The notes: generated by a model from the sequence alone, not told the origin. A DNA stretch of 64,000 nucleotides from Mucilaginibacter segetis (GCF_016522075.1 NZ_JAEHFW010000001.1:434001-498000), one strand, 5' to 3'; positions 16,948-25,999 are shown, numbered from the stretch's first letter. Numbers and translations are program-made.

Positions 16948-18120
16948 TTAAATTAGCTTACCTAGAATTTCAGTAAGTTCTTCGGTATCATCACGAATAT
17001 CGTCAGATTTATAAATAATTTTGCCTTTTTGATCCACTAAAAAATAAGTAGGAAAATCCAAAACTCCAAAAAGCCTGCTCATGTCTGTTTCTTTGTCGAA
17101 GAAATGATACCAGTTCATGCCCTTTTCTTTAATCGTTTGTTTCATCTTTTCTAAACTCTTATCTCTGTTTATACCAATGATCACAAGTTTATTCTTAGGA
17201 TACTTTTTTCTTAGAGATTTGACAAAAGGAATTTCCTCCATACAAGGAGGGCACCAACTTGCCCAAAAATCAAATAGAACATATTTATCTTTCAGATCAC
17301 TTAATCTTAATTTCTTTCCGTCAATGGTCGTTAATGTAAAAGCGGGGGCGTAAAAATTTTTCTTTAACGGATCTATCGCTCTTTTATAGGCTTTAATTAA
17401 CTCCTTTCCTTCAAAACTTTGAGTAATTTCCGGCGGGAAGGTGGTCTGAAGATATTTTAGTTGTTCCTTTAGTAAAGCAGTGTCCGGATTAGAATTTCTT
17501 AAGAGGTAAGCTATATTACGTTTAAAATACCAAAATGAATAATAATCATCAGCATGTTTTTTTAAAAAAATAAGCGTATGCTGACTAACCTCTCTTACCA
17601 ATTGACTGTATATGTTTTTTAATGAATCGTTTGAATTTAAATTTGCTTTATGCTTTTGTAAAAAATTCCACTTTTCGAGGTTCAACTTTCTATTATAGTT
17701 AGTCAACTCGCGATATACTTTATTCGTGGTAGTATCATAGGCCGCACTGGCATTTACAAGCCTTTTATTCAGTATTAGTTGTTCAATATTAGGTTCGTAA
17801 TAAAGGTCCATTTGCGCGGGTTTATCATCTATTAAATAACTATTTGAATAAAGCATTCCTTTTTTATTTACATATATGACATCTAACGTTGCAAACTTGG
17901 AAAAATATTTGCCATTAATCATGATGTTACCCGATGAGCTTATGGAATCGCCTAAAAAAACAATTCTTTTCCCGTCATCATACTGATAATTTACCTTCTT
18001 TGATATAAGGCTGGTATCTAACTTAATAGTAACCTGAAAGTGTTTCTGCCCAAAAGCTGCCTCGGATAAATATATACAACTCACTAAAATAAAAAGTTGT
18101 TTAATCCTTAAAGTCATCAT
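16948..18120 (-). CDS. TlpA-like thiol:disulfide protein with N-terminal DUF4369-like region
   Basis: About 390 residues. A signal peptide (LRIKQLFILVSCIYLSEAAFG) is followed by about 230 residues of beta-rich and helical sequence. The C-terminal thioredoxin-like domain is marked by FAPAFTLTTIDGKKL, VLFDFWASWCPPCMEEIPF with the CPPC redox site near residue 288, and FPTYFLVDQKGKIIYKSDD. Such proteins reduce or exchange disulfides in the periplasm of Bacteroidota. I start at the double ATG 18117/18120; the frame extends to 18150, but the added residues disturb the signal peptide. It lies alone, in the region next to the integrase stub, so it may be accessory. Confidence 0.82.
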   Translation of the reverse strand: MMTLRIKQLFILVSCIYLSEAAFGQKHFQVTIKLDTSLISKKVNYQYDDGKRIVFLGDSISSSGNIMINGKYFSKFATLDVIYVNKKGMLYSNSYLIDDKPAQMDLYYEPNIEQLILNKRLVNASAAYDTTTNKVYRELTNYNRKLNLEKWNFLQKHKANLNSNDSLKNIYSQLVREVSQHTLIFLKKHADDYYSFWYFKRNIAYLLRNSNPDTALLKEQLKYLQTTFPPEITQSFEGKELIKAYKRAIDPLKKNFYAPAFTLTTIDGKKLRLSDLKDKYVLFDFWASWCPPCMEEIPFVKSLRKKYPKNKLVIIGINRDKSLEKMKQTIKEKGMNWYHFFDKETDMSRLFGVLDFPTYFLVDQKGKIIYKSDDIRDDTEELTEILGKLI

Positions 18121-18478
18121 TATTAATTGTAAAAACATAAAATCTCCCATCCATCATCGCCAATGAATTGGAGAAAAAATAATTGTTATTCTAGTGGCTT
18201 TGCTACTTTTCAAGTGTTACTGCTTGTAGTGCCATAAACTACAACCATTAGATAATAGGAAAAAAGCAAGTAGCGTATTGTAAGTTAGTTAAGATGTTTC
18301 GTTTTAATAAATATTTGAATAAATTATTTTTCAATCTATCATTATTTACCAACACAAAGCTTTTAATTATTTAATTCCAAAGGAAAAGTTTACAATCAGA
18401 ACATACAGCCGTTGGAATTTATCACTGCGACACTTTTAAACGACGTGCGAATCGTTAGTTAAATGCTATCTTAGATAG
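18121..18478. other. Gene-free intergenic stretch
   Basis: About 358 bases between divergent genes. I see no tRNA, no clear hairpin and no good open frame. It is AT-rich and should hold the promoters of both flanking genes, but no box is convincing. Confidence 0.5.
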
Positions 18479-18964
18479 ATGAAAAACATAATAACTTTCA
18501 TCATGTTGTTATGCGCTATAAACGCGTACGCACAAACAGCAACAAAAAATCATGGCACCAGATTAGGGGCTAAGCCATATATCCAAAAACAGCAATTAAT
18601 TTACCTGAACAACGAGGGGAAGCTACTAATACTATTTTCCTGGATAGAATTTGAAATAAAAGATATAGACCCGGAATCAGTAGATATGGATAAAACAAGC
18701 TTTATTCTGCAACTGGACAATAAGGATATTTTAGAATTTAAAGCAAATACTGTTTATTCAGTCGCTGTTTCGACTAACGTGGGCGATATCTTAAATATAG
18801 CGTCCGATATTACGAAAGAACAGTTAAAGCTTTTAACAGATCACCGCGTTGAAAGTATCCGGGTGGACGTTAACGGAATGGTTAAATTTAATTCAGTTGC
18901 GATTACAGAAGAAAATCAAAATGATGTCGCTAAGAATGCCGCTATTGTTTTAAATGAATACTAA
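18479..18964 (+). CDS. Secreted protein of unknown function
   Basis: A 161-residue protein with a signal peptide (MKNIITFIMLLCAINAYAQ). The mature part has YLNNEGKLLILFSWIEFEIK, DILEFKANTVYSVAVS and LTDHRVESIRVDVNG, suggesting a mixed alpha/beta fold exposed to the periplasm. I recognise no family. It starts with ATG at the end of the gene-free stretch. The position beside the integrase scar and the lack of a recognisable family fit an accessory gene; this is inference. A strong terminator follows about 80 bases after the stop. Confidence 0.65.
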   Translation: MKNIITFIMLLCAINAYAQTATKNHGTRLGAKPYIQKQQLIYLNNEGKLLILFSWIEFEIKDIDPESVDMDKTSFILQLDNKDILEFKANTVYSVAVSTNVGDILNIASDITKEQLKLLTDHRVESIRVDVNGMVKFNSVAITEENQNDVAKNAAIVLNEY

Positions 18965-19042
18965 CTACGGTTTTCAGGCTTATTCCATTAATTCGAATGC
19001 GATAAATGGCCATCGCTGTAAAGGTAACCAATGCACCGATGG

Positions 19043-19069
19043 GCCCCGCAGAAATGCGGGGCTTTTTTT
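19043..19069 (+). terminator. Strong intrinsic terminator
   Basis: GCCCCGCA and TGCGGGGC form a perfect 8-bp GC-rich stem around GAAA, followed by seven T residues. Confidence 0.9.
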
Positions 19070-19186
19070 CTAACTGAATGTGAAATTCAACATTTGTTTT
19101 TGTCCAGCAATTAAACAATGCATAATATACGCTGTTATATAAATAGTTCAGCTATCGTGAATAGTTGATAAAATATATAATTTGTT

Positions 19187-19546
19187 ATGATTCAGTTAAT
19201 TAATAATTTACCCGATAATGTAGTTGGGTTTGAGGTAACAGGTGAAGTTACTAAAGAACAGTATGAAGCCACAATAGTGCCCCGTATGGATGAACTGGCT
19301 AAACGCCAGGGAGAGATCAACTATTTAATAGTTATAAAAACGGATTTGACTGCTTTTACACCAGGAGTTTGGTTCGATGATTTTAAAATGGCGCTTAAAC
19401 ACTTCAGTAAGTGGGATAAAATCGCTATTGTTTCTGATCAGGACGCTATACAAAAATTAACCAGCATATTTGGATTTGCTTTTCCGGGTGATTCTAAAGA
19501 TTTTAGTCTAAGTGAATATGATGAAGCCGTTAGCTGGGTTTCCTGA
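19187..19546 (+). CDS. SpoIIAA-like (STAS/SEC14-type) protein
   Basis: A 119-residue cytoplasmic protein. The pattern VVGFEVTGEVTKEQYEATIV, YLIVIKTDLTAF, WFDDFKMALKHFSKWDKIAIVSD and FPGDSKDFSLSEYDEAVSWV matches the SpoIIAA-like family (STAS-like fold, DUF3478). Family members are often stress-linked in bacteria but have no defined reaction. It starts at ATG with no clear Shine-Dalgarno sequence and is flanked by terminators on both sides, so it is monocistronic. Confidence 0.85.
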   Translation: MIQLINNLPDNVVGFEVTGEVTKEQYEATIVPRMDELAKRQGEINYLIVIKTDLTAFTPGVWFDDFKMALKHFSKWDKIAIVSDQDAIQKLTSIFGFAFPGDSKDFSLSEYDEAVSWVS

Positions 19547-19583
19547 TAATGTTCTGCTCTATAATATATTAATAACCCACGAT

Positions 19584-19611
19584 AAAAGGCAATCTCATGA
19601 TTGCCTTTTCT
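19584..19611 (+). terminator. Terminator after SpoIIAA-like gene
   Basis: AAAAGGCAATC and GATTGCCTTTT form an 11-bp stem with a TCAT loop, and a short T-rich tail follows. Confidence 0.8.
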
Positions 19612-19655
19612 GTTAAAACCAAAAGCGTTAATTTTAAGTAGTTATCCTTTTCTGC

Positions 19656-20552
19656 ATGCCCGCTTCAAAAACTCCTTTATATACAGCCTTTTTAGCAAAT
19701 ATAGTGATTGCTGGCACTAAGTTAACAGCTGCTTTTATTACCGGCAGTTCAGCAATGGCATCAGAGGGGATACACTCTTTGGTTGATACCAGCAACGAGG
19801 TTTTATTACTACTTGGAATGAAAAAAAGTAAGAAACCAGCAGATGTTAAACATCCCTTTGGGTATGGAAGGGAACTTTATTTTTGGGCTTTTATAGTATC
19901 CTTATTGTTTTTTGCATTGGGAGGAGGAATGTCTATATATGAGGGTGTCCTGCATATTATGCACCCGGAAGAAATAAAAAGCCCCGTATGGAACTATGCT
20001 GTGTTAGGCATCGCGTTTGTTTTCGACGGGTTATCGTTATTAACTGCTTTAAAAGAATTTAACAGGCAACGAGGTGATACGCCATTTTGGGAAGCAGTAC
20101 GCAAAAGTAAAGATCCGTCAACCTTTGTAGTATTATTTGAGGATGCTGCCGATGTAATTGGCATATTAATTGCCTTCACCGGAATTTTCCTGAGTGCATT
20201 GTTGCAAAACCCGTATATTGATGGTGTGGCCTCTATACTAATAGGTATATTGCTTACTATAGTGGCTTTGTTTTTAGTAAGGGAGAGCCGCAGTTTGTTG
20301 ATGGGTGAAACAGCTCCTATGGAAGAGATAGCGAGTATATTAGCTATTCTAAAAACTGATGAAAATGTTATTGATGTAGCTAGCGAACGATCGATGTATC
20401 TTTCACCTGAAGAAGTAATATTGTTTTTAAATATCAAATTTGATCCGGAACTCCAAAGCCGGGATTTGGCAAATGTTATCAACTCTATACACGCAAATAT
20501 ACAAATACAATACTCCCATTATAAACACATCTACATAGAACCTGTTCAGTAA
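19656..20552 (+). CDS. Cation diffusion facilitator (CDF) family transporter
   Basis: A 298-residue inner-membrane protein with about six hydrophobic segments. The first metal site is in SEGIHSLVDTSNEVLLLLG (residues about 35-53), and KHPFGYGRELYFWAF follows, the CDF loop signature. The second metal segment reads VLFEDAADVIGILIA (Glu-Asp...Asp). The C-terminal cytoplasmic domain from residue about 210 (LLMGETAPMEEI) ends at HIYIEPVQ. CDF proteins export Zn2+, Fe2+, Cd2+ or related divalent ions with protons; the metal cannot be assigned. It is preceded by a terminator and transcribed alone. Confidence 0.9.
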   Translation: MPASKTPLYTAFLANIVIAGTKLTAAFITGSSAMASEGIHSLVDTSNEVLLLLGMKKSKKPADVKHPFGYGRELYFWAFIVSLLFFALGGGMSIYEGVLHIMHPEEIKSPVWNYAVLGIAFVFDGLSLLTALKEFNRQRGDTPFWEAVRKSKDPSTFVVLFEDAADVIGILIAFTGIFLSALLQNPYIDGVASILIGILLTIVALFLVRESRSLLMGETAPMEEIASILAILKTDENVIDVASERSMYLSPEEVILFLNIKFDPELQSRDLANVINSIHANIQIQYSHYKHIYIEPVQ

Positions 20553-20677
20553 GTTTATTCCTATTTTACCTTAAGTCGTATTGCGATTGTAAAAAACATA
20601 TTACTTAAGCCATTCGGAACAAGATCCCTTAAACGTTCTGTGATTTGTGTAGTCAATACTGTATAAAAAATAAAAAT

Positions 20678-21067
20678 ATGAAAAAGTTACTATTGATGAT
20701 AACCCTTGTAGCCGGAATGAATTTTTTGGCACAGGCGCAAACAAACAACAACAAAACGCCTCAGCAAAAGGCACAGCACATGACTATGATGCTGCAAAAA
20801 AAGTTAGCTTTAACCGCGGAGCAATCTGCTAAGGTCAAAGCCATTATGTTGAATCAGGCGATCCACATGGATAGTTTAAAGAAAAACATGTCTGCAGATA
20901 ATCGCAAACAGAATCATAAATCCAGAAGGATGATCATGAAAAAAACTAATGCAGCATTAAATGCCGTATTAACCCCCGATCAGCAAAAAAAATACGCAGA
21001 ATTAAAGGCCAGCAGAAAAGGGCATGGTAGAGCAAGAAAAGAGACTACCTCTCCGGCCTTAGGATAA
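20678..21067 (+). CDS. Small periplasmic protein, Spy/LTxxQ-like
   Basis: About 129 residues from ATG 20678, giving a signal peptide MKKLLLMITLVAGMNFLAQA. The mature protein is basic and helical, with two LTxxQ-type motifs: LALTAEQSAKVKAIM and AVLTPDQQKKYAELKAS. This is the pattern of Spy/CpxP-like periplasmic chaperones, but the similarity rests on these short motifs. Longer frames reaching 20645 lack a signal. A terminator follows 20 bases after the stop. Confidence 0.7.
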   Translation: MKKLLLMITLVAGMNFLAQAQTNNNKTPQQKAQHMTMMLQKKLALTAEQSAKVKAIMLNQAIHMDSLKKNMSADNRKQNHKSRRMIMKKTNAALNAVLTPDQQKKYAELKASRKGHGRARKETTSPALG

Positions 21068-21087
21068 TTTTAAGATTAATTAATATG

Positions 21088-21117
21088 AGCAGATAGTGAA
21101 GAACTATCTGCTTTTTT
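21088..21117 (+). terminator. Terminator after Spy-like gene
   Basis: AGCAGATAGT and ACTATCTGCT form a perfect 10-bp stem with GAAGA loop, followed by six T residues. Confidence 0.9.
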
Positions 21118-21280
21118 ATTGAAGTAATTTCTGCATCTGTTTAAAATAATGGCATTCAAACGGTTAATGAGTATACAATTCGGAAACTTGCTTATTTACG
21201 TCAGCTATTCAGCCGGTATAACTTCGCTCCAATAGATCGTTTTAAACTTATAGCTTTGTAGTTGCTAATTATCAGTTAAG

Positions 21281-21865
21281 ATGTATAAAAAGATTTTTTC
21301 AAAAGGAAACCTGATCAATCTTCTTCTGGTCGTTATATTTCTGGTGATATTCTTTAATCCATCTGCTAAGGCGTTGTTAATAAGAGGCTTAATGCAGGTG
21401 GGGTTATTTCAACCTGATCTCGAAAGTCCATCACCTGACGTATTATCACAAAACATACCCGATATGATATTTGAGGATGTCAACGGAAATGTCATTCACT
21501 TGGGCGACGAAAAGAACAAGGTGATATTTGTAAATTTTTGGGCTACATGGTGTCCGCCGTGTATTGCCGAAATGCCTTCGATAAATACCCTGCACAACAA
21601 GCTAAAATCCAATAAGAATATTCTTTTTTTGATGGTTGATGTTGATCATCATTTAAATAAGTCAGTAGAATTTATGAAAAACCATAATTATCCACTCCCG
21701 GTATATCAAACTGATAGTAACATGCCGCCAAATATTTTCGGTGGCACAATACCAACTACGCTTATTATTGACAAAGGGGGTAAAATAATTTATCAACACA
21801 ATGGCGCGGCTGATTATGACAGCCAAAAAATGGTGGATTATTTAGATCTCTTATCTAAGCAATAA
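21281..21865 (+). CDS. TlpA family disulfide reductase, membrane-anchored
   Basis: A 194-residue protein with an N-terminal hydrophobic anchor (INLLLVVIFLVIFF, residues about 12-25) and a periplasmic thioredoxin domain. The redox site is FVNFWATWCPPCIAEMPSI near residue 90, and the cis-Pro segment is GGTIPTTLIIDKGGKII. It probably reduces disulfides of envelope proteins or cytochrome c precursors. It starts at ATG, and the convergent mscS gene ends 4 bases away. Confidence 0.88.
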   Translation: MYKKIFSKGNLINLLLVVIFLVIFFNPSAKALLIRGLMQVGLFQPDLESPSPDVLSQNIPDMIFEDVNGNVIHLGDEKNKVIFVNFWATWCPPCIAEMPSINTLHNKLKSNKNILFLMVDVDHHLNKSVEFMKNHNYPLPVYQTDSNMPPNIFGGTIPTTLIIDKGGKIIYQHNGAADYDSQKMVDYLDLLSKQ

Positions 21866-21869
21866 ATGA

Positions 21870-22784
21870 TCAGGAATTTGTGGTGTTTACGGTCATTTCG
21901 CTAAGGGTTGCGCCACCTTTTATTCCAAAATCCAAAGTACGTATTGGGAAAGGTATAACAATGTCATTTTCATCGTAAGCTTTTTTAATGCTGATTATGG
22001 CTTCACTGCCTACGTTTAAAAAAGCAGCCTGTTCAGCGGTGCTAACCCATATACGTAATAAAAAGTTAATGGAACTATCGCCAAATTCCTGATAAAACAA
22101 TGTGATCTCTTCGTCTTCGCATATGCCCGGTAGCCCTTTTACCGCGGCCAAAGTAACTTTCCTCACTTTTTCCAGATCGTCGCCGTATGATACGCCTATG
22201 CTCATGTCTATGCGTCGTTTACCTAATAGTGAATAATTTTCTATCGGGTTTTGAAAAACATCTTTATTTGGAATTATAACCATTTGACCCTGAAAGGTTC
22301 GCAAAACAGTGTCTCGCAGATTAATATCCTCTACTTTGCCCATATAATCGTTTATTTTAACAATATCTCCAATATGCAAAGGGCGGCGGAAAGAAATAAA
22401 TATACCGGATATAAAATTAGCTGCTATATCCTGAAAAGCGAATGCAAGTGCCAAGCCTATAATTCCGGCACCGGCTAAAATAGTAGTAACCGCTTTATCG
22501 AGTTTTAGTACTGTAAGTGCGGTAAATATGGTTATACCGATAAAGGTTAAATAAACTATGGAAACGAACAGATTGTTCAGGCTGGTGTTTTGTGAAAATC
22601 TCTTTATTAATTTGGCAGCTAAGTTCCTTATCCAGCGGGCTATAAAAAAACCAACAGCCAATATCACTGCCGCTAAAATAATATTTGGCAGCAGTTTAAT
22701 TAGTTCATGCAGCCATGATGTTAATTTTTGGGAAATCAGGTTGTAAGCATCAGTAATGTTCATATTTTTCAAATCGATCTGCAT
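21870..22784 (-). CDS. MscS family small-conductance mechanosensitive channel
   Basis: A 304-residue inner-membrane protein. Three hydrophobic segments lie in the first 130 residues (IILAAVILAVGFFIARWI, LTFIGITIFTALTVL and ILAGAGIIGLALAFAFQDIA). The third is the pore helix with the Gly/Ala pattern typical of MscS TM3. FRRPLHIGDIVKINDYMGKVEDI starts the beta domain and VVIPFPIRTLDFG closes it. These channels open under membrane tension and release osmolytes. The usual length is about 286, so it has only a short extension. It lies 42 bases downstream of the permease gene and may be co-transcribed with it. Confidence 0.9.
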   Translation of the reverse strand: MQIDLKNMNITDAYNLISQKLTSWLHELIKLLPNIILAAVILAVGFFIARWIRNLAAKLIKRFSQNTSLNNLFVSIVYLTFIGITIFTALTVLKLDKAVTTILAGAGIIGLALAFAFQDIAANFISGIFISFRRPLHIGDIVKINDYMGKVEDINLRDTVLRTFQGQMVIIPNKDVFQNPIENYSLLGKRRIDMSIGVSYGDDLEKVRKVTLAAVKGLPGICEDEEITLFYQEFGDSSINFLLRIWVSTAEQAAFLNVGSEAIISIKKAYDENDIVIPFPIRTLDFGIKGGATLSEMTVNTTNS

Positions 22785-22826
22785 TTAGTATAATGAAGTT
22801 TATTTATTAGCACAGGCTACAGGTTA

Positions 22827-24563
22827 TCAAATAATTAACCGTACACCGTGCAGGTCGGCAAGGCGGTGTGAAAACTTATTGCTGGGCGAACTTATGAACA
22901 TGAAGTTGGTGGGAATTTCCCATTCTTTACTTAATTTGCTGATAAGCTTTGGGCCAAAAGTGCCGGTTATTTGTATAAATTCAATATCAATTTCGGGATA
23001 TGCTCTGTCAAGAACTTCAAAATCACGCATAAACGATGGATCTATCTTCTGTTCCTCTTTTAATACGGTTACAATTCTTAGTTTGTTAGTTATCTCATTC
23101 TCCTGCACATATATCATTACTTTATTAAGTACAGATATGTCATCGCCTTTAGTAAAATAAACAAACTTTTGCTCAGATAGTTTACGAAGATACTTTCTTA
23201 AAAATAAGCGGCTGATTACTGCGAGTCGTTTAATAGAATCGAAAAAGCTGGTAGTTGCCTTTAATAAGTACTGTAGAATTTGTTTTCTGTCAAGCAGAAT
23301 AAAAATGATAAGTATCGACGGTATAAAATATTGCAAAAATACGATCAGGTATTCGGGATGTGTTTTAATATTGAGATAAACGGCAATTAATACAAAAAAT
23401 ATAGCTAACCCTACAATAAAAGGCGAAGCACGCTCGGGACGCGGCAGGCGAGCGCGTTTTATTTTCAGCAAGAAGTTGCCAAAACCAAAGTAAACCATTA
23501 CCATTAAAAATGATATAGTATAAACACCTGCAAGCGGGCCTAATTCACCATTTGTTATAAATAATACAGAAAGGCATAGTAAAAAGAACATTATAAAAAT
23601 GCGTGGCGAAGTACCTCGTTTATTCTCTTTTAGAAGCGTTTGAGGAAGTATGCGGTCGAGGGTCATACGTTTTATCAATCCCCCCACACCCACATATGAG
23701 GTCAAAACCGCACCGCTTAATACTAAAACTGCATCAATTGATATAACGGTGGCAAGCCATTGCCCGCCGGTATTATAACCGAGGTGGGATAATAGTGCTT
23801 CGTTATGCTGTACTGCGTCCGATAGAGGCAGAACCAAAACTGCTGTTAGCGCCATTAGCGGGTTTATCACCGATACTGCAACCCACATATTACGGAGTGT
23901 TTTAGGAAACACGCCCGGCGCTTGCTCTTCTACAAAATTTGCGGAACTTTCAAAGCCTGAAATTCCCAGCATTGCAGTACTGAAGCCAAGAAATAACGCT
24001 CTTACGATACCACCACTTACGGGAGTATGAAAATTCTGGGAAGCAACCGATAACCCGTTTTGTGATACGTACCAAAAACCACTTGCAATTAATACTACCA
24101 TTGCGGTTAGGTGAGTTATAAATATTACGGTAGCTACTACCGCCGATTCGGATATTCCGGCAATAACGAGCATTAAAAATATGCTTAATAAAATAATGGT
24201 AGCCGTAAAAACATTGATAAAGCTTACCAGGCTGTGCAAATACTGCATAGCTTCACTTGCAGAGATTACAGCCGTTACCATATAAGAAAGAATAGTAAGG
24301 CAGGCAGCAATCGAAGCATTGCTTTTACTTGTTGTATTTAATAATACATTATATGCACCGCCATTTAAAGGCAGCGCGCCAACTACTTCGCCATATATTT
24401 TGCGAAATAAAAACAATACAGCCGCTACTATTAGTAAAGCAAGCCATGCATATTGACCCGCATATACAATGGTTAAAGCAGATACATATAAACACGAGGA
24501 GGTAATGTCATTTCCGCAGATAGCTGTTGCAGATAATTGGGATAATTTTTTGTGTCCGCTCAT
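22827..24563 (-). CDS. APC family permease with C-terminal cytoplasmic domain
   Basis: A 578-residue protein. The N-terminal about 400 residues hold about twelve hydrophobic segments, starting with LSQLSATAICGNDITSSCLY, the first APC helix region, and including PLNGGAYNVLLNTTSKSNAS and GISGFESSANFVEEQAPGVF. After residue about 430 the protein is soluble: IKRLAVISRLFLRKYLRKL, then FVYFTKGDDISVLNKVMIYV and so on to the end. APC permeases move amino acids or polyamines; the substrate is unknown. The roughly 130-residue tail looks like an alpha/beta regulatory domain, not a membrane part. It lies upstream of mscS on the same strand. Confidence 0.87.
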   Translation of the reverse strand: MSGHKKLSQLSATAICGNDITSSCLYVSALTIVYAGQYAWLALLIVAAVLFLFRKIYGEVVGALPLNGGAYNVLLNTTSKSNASIAACLTILSYMVTAVISASEAMQYLHSLVSFINVFTATIILLSIFLMLVIAGISESAVVATVIFITHLTAMVVLIASGFWYVSQNGLSVASQNFHTPVSGGIVRALFLGFSTAMLGISGFESSANFVEEQAPGVFPKTLRNMWVAVSVINPLMALTAVLVLPLSDAVQHNEALLSHLGYNTGGQWLATVISIDAVLVLSGAVLTSYVGVGGLIKRMTLDRILPQTLLKENKRGTSPRIFIMFFLLCLSVLFITNGELGPLAGVYTISFLMVMVYFGFGNFLLKIKRARLPRPERASPFIVGLAIFFVLIAVYLNIKTHPEYLIVFLQYFIPSILIIFILLDRKQILQYLLKATTSFFDSIKRLAVISRLFLRKYLRKLSEQKFVYFTKGDDISVLNKVMIYVQENEITNKLRIVTVLKEEQKIDPSFMRDFEVLDRAYPEIDIEFIQITGTFGPKLISKLSKEWEIPTNFMFISSPSNKFSHRLADLHGVRLII

Positions 24564-24814
24564 TTTTTACAAATGGTATTATTCATTAGCATTTTAATAA
24601 TAGCTATTAAATCTGTAGGCCATTAAAATGGTAATATAACAATTTAATTTACAACAATTTTTAATTGAATTAGCTGGGGTAAGGCTAATAGTACAATTGA
24701 TTTATCCGGTAAATGTTTAAATTATTTAAGATTTCAGGCTTGCGTTTATTTATAATAAATAATGGCGAAAAAAACAACTCATGTTATTTACTGCTATATT
24801 AGCATCACTAAATT

Positions 24815-25609
24815 ATGACAGCCATCAAGCCTAAACTAAGAACAGTTAACGTAACGAGATATGTTACACCGTTGCGTGAAGGCGGATCGTTACCGGCAAT
24901 TGCTGAAGCTGACGATGATTTTTTATATGTATTAAAATTTCGAGGAGCAGGGCAGGGGCCCAAAGCTCTGATTGCGGAATTAATAGGAGGAGAAATAGCC
25001 CGCACATTGGGTTTTAAAATTCCAGAATTGGTTTTTGTCAATCTGGATGAAGCATTTGGCCGTACCGAACCAGATGAAGAAATTCAGGACCTGCTCAAAT
25101 TCAGCGTTGGTTTAAACTTGGGTTTACATTATTTATCCGGAGCCATCACTTTTGATCCGACGGTTACACTTGTAGATGATTTACTCTCTTCTCAAATAGT
25201 TTGGTTAGATGCTTTGCTTACAAATGTAGACCGTACCGTTAGGAATACCAATATGCTAATCTGGCATAATGAACTGTGGTTGATAGACCATGGCGCGGCA
25301 CTTTATTTTCATCATTCCATGGATAAATGGGAGGAGCAGGCAAAACGTCCTTTTATACAAATAAAAGATCATGTTTTATTATCGCATGCTTCGGAATTAG
25401 AGACGTTTGATGAGCATTTTAGAAAAATACTTAATCCACAAAGTATTTTAAATATAGTATCGCTTATACCTGATGATTGGCTTACAGAAACATCATTTGG
25501 TTCGGCTGATAAACAACGAAATATTTATGCGGATTTTTTAAATTCACGCATAGCAAACTCAAAAATTTTTGTAAAGGAGGCACAAAATGCAAGATCGTTA
25601 CTTATTTGA
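24815..25609 (+). CDS. HipA-like small kinase, paired with DUF3037
   Basis: A 264-residue protein, much shorter than E. coli HipA (about 440), so the N-terminal subdomain is missing. The ATP-binding half has FLYVLKFRGAGQGPKALIAE and LGFKIPELVFVNL. The catalytic loop is TNVDRTVRNTN with N137, D139 and N144, and the metal-binding motif is LIDHG with D158, in place of the DFG/DxD of other kinases. HipA kinases phosphorylate proteins, and HipA toxin acts on glutamyl-tRNA synthetase. This short branch is usually encoded next to a DUF3037 gene, as here, and not next to a HipB antitoxin. The substrate is unknown. Its end overlaps the next gene by 23 bases. Confidence 0.85.
   Translation: MTAIKPKLRTVNVTRYVTPLREGGSLPAIAEADDDFLYVLKFRGAGQGPKALIAELIGGEIARTLGFKIPELVFVNLDEAFGRTEPDEEIQDLLKFSVGLNLGLHYLSGAITFDPTVTLVDDLLSSQIVWLDALLTNVDRTVRNTNMLIWHNELWLIDHGAALYFHHSMDKWEEQAKRPFIQIKDHVLLSHASELETFDEHFRKILNPQSILNIVSLIPDDWLTETSFGSADKQRNIYADFLNSRIANSKIFVKEAQNARSLLI
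25573..25580 (+). promoter_or_regulatory. Strong Shine-Dalgarno sequence before the DUF3037 gene
   Basis: AAAGGAGG sits inside the end of the HipA-like gene, 6 bases before the ATG at 25587. Most genes in this window have no such site. Confidence 0.7.
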
Positions 25610-25970
25610 GTATGCAGTTATACGTGTGGTGCCGAAGGTAGAACGCGAAGAATTTATGAATGTGGGGGTTATACTTTACTGTGCAAAGCATAAATATTTA
25701 AAAATGAAGTACAGTATTGATGGGAAACGATTAAGGGCTTTATCAAAAGAATTAGATATAGAAGAATTAGAGCGTAATTTATTATCCTTTAAAAGGATTT
25801 GTGAAGGAGATGCTAAAGGCGGACCTATAGCGAAATTGGATGCGCCATCACGTTTCAGATGGCTTACTGCCACACGTAGTACCGTAGTACAAACATCTAA
25901 GGTGCACCCCGGGCTTTGCGTTGATGGAGAAGATACGCTGGTCCGTTTATTTAATGAACAGGTTAAATAA
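25587..25970 (+). CDS. DUF3037 family protein, partner of HipA-like kinase
   Basis: A 127-residue protein with the DUF3037 pattern: YEYAVIRVVPKVEREEFMNVG is near the start (as LFEYAVIRVVPKVEREEFMN), followed by VGVILYCAKHKYLKMKY, and a C-terminal PSRFRWLTATRSTVVQTSKV. No enzyme motif is visible. It overlaps the HipA-like gene by 23 bases and has a strong Shine-Dalgarno sequence, so translation is probably coupled and the two proteins are likely to be made in a fixed ratio. The pairing is known from many genomes, but the function of the pair is, as far as I know, not described. Confidence 0.85.
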   Translation: MQDRYLFEYAVIRVVPKVEREEFMNVGVILYCAKHKYLKMKYSIDGKRLRALSKELDIEELERNLLSFKRICEGDAKGGPIAKLDAPSRFRWLTATRSTVVQTSKVHPGLCVDGEDTLVRLFNEQVK

Positions 25971-25999
25971 CTTATACTTTACACATTAAAATCGCAATT

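Noticed and set aside
16161..19100. Second copy of the tRNA-Asn 3' end as a distal attachment site
   Set aside because: I looked downstream for the CCCAGCCTCAGGA end and did not see it by eye, so I cannot give borders for an element.
19994..20482. 162-codon minus-strand frame inside the CDF transporter gene
   Set aside because: Antisense shadow of a well-supported gene; no family pattern.
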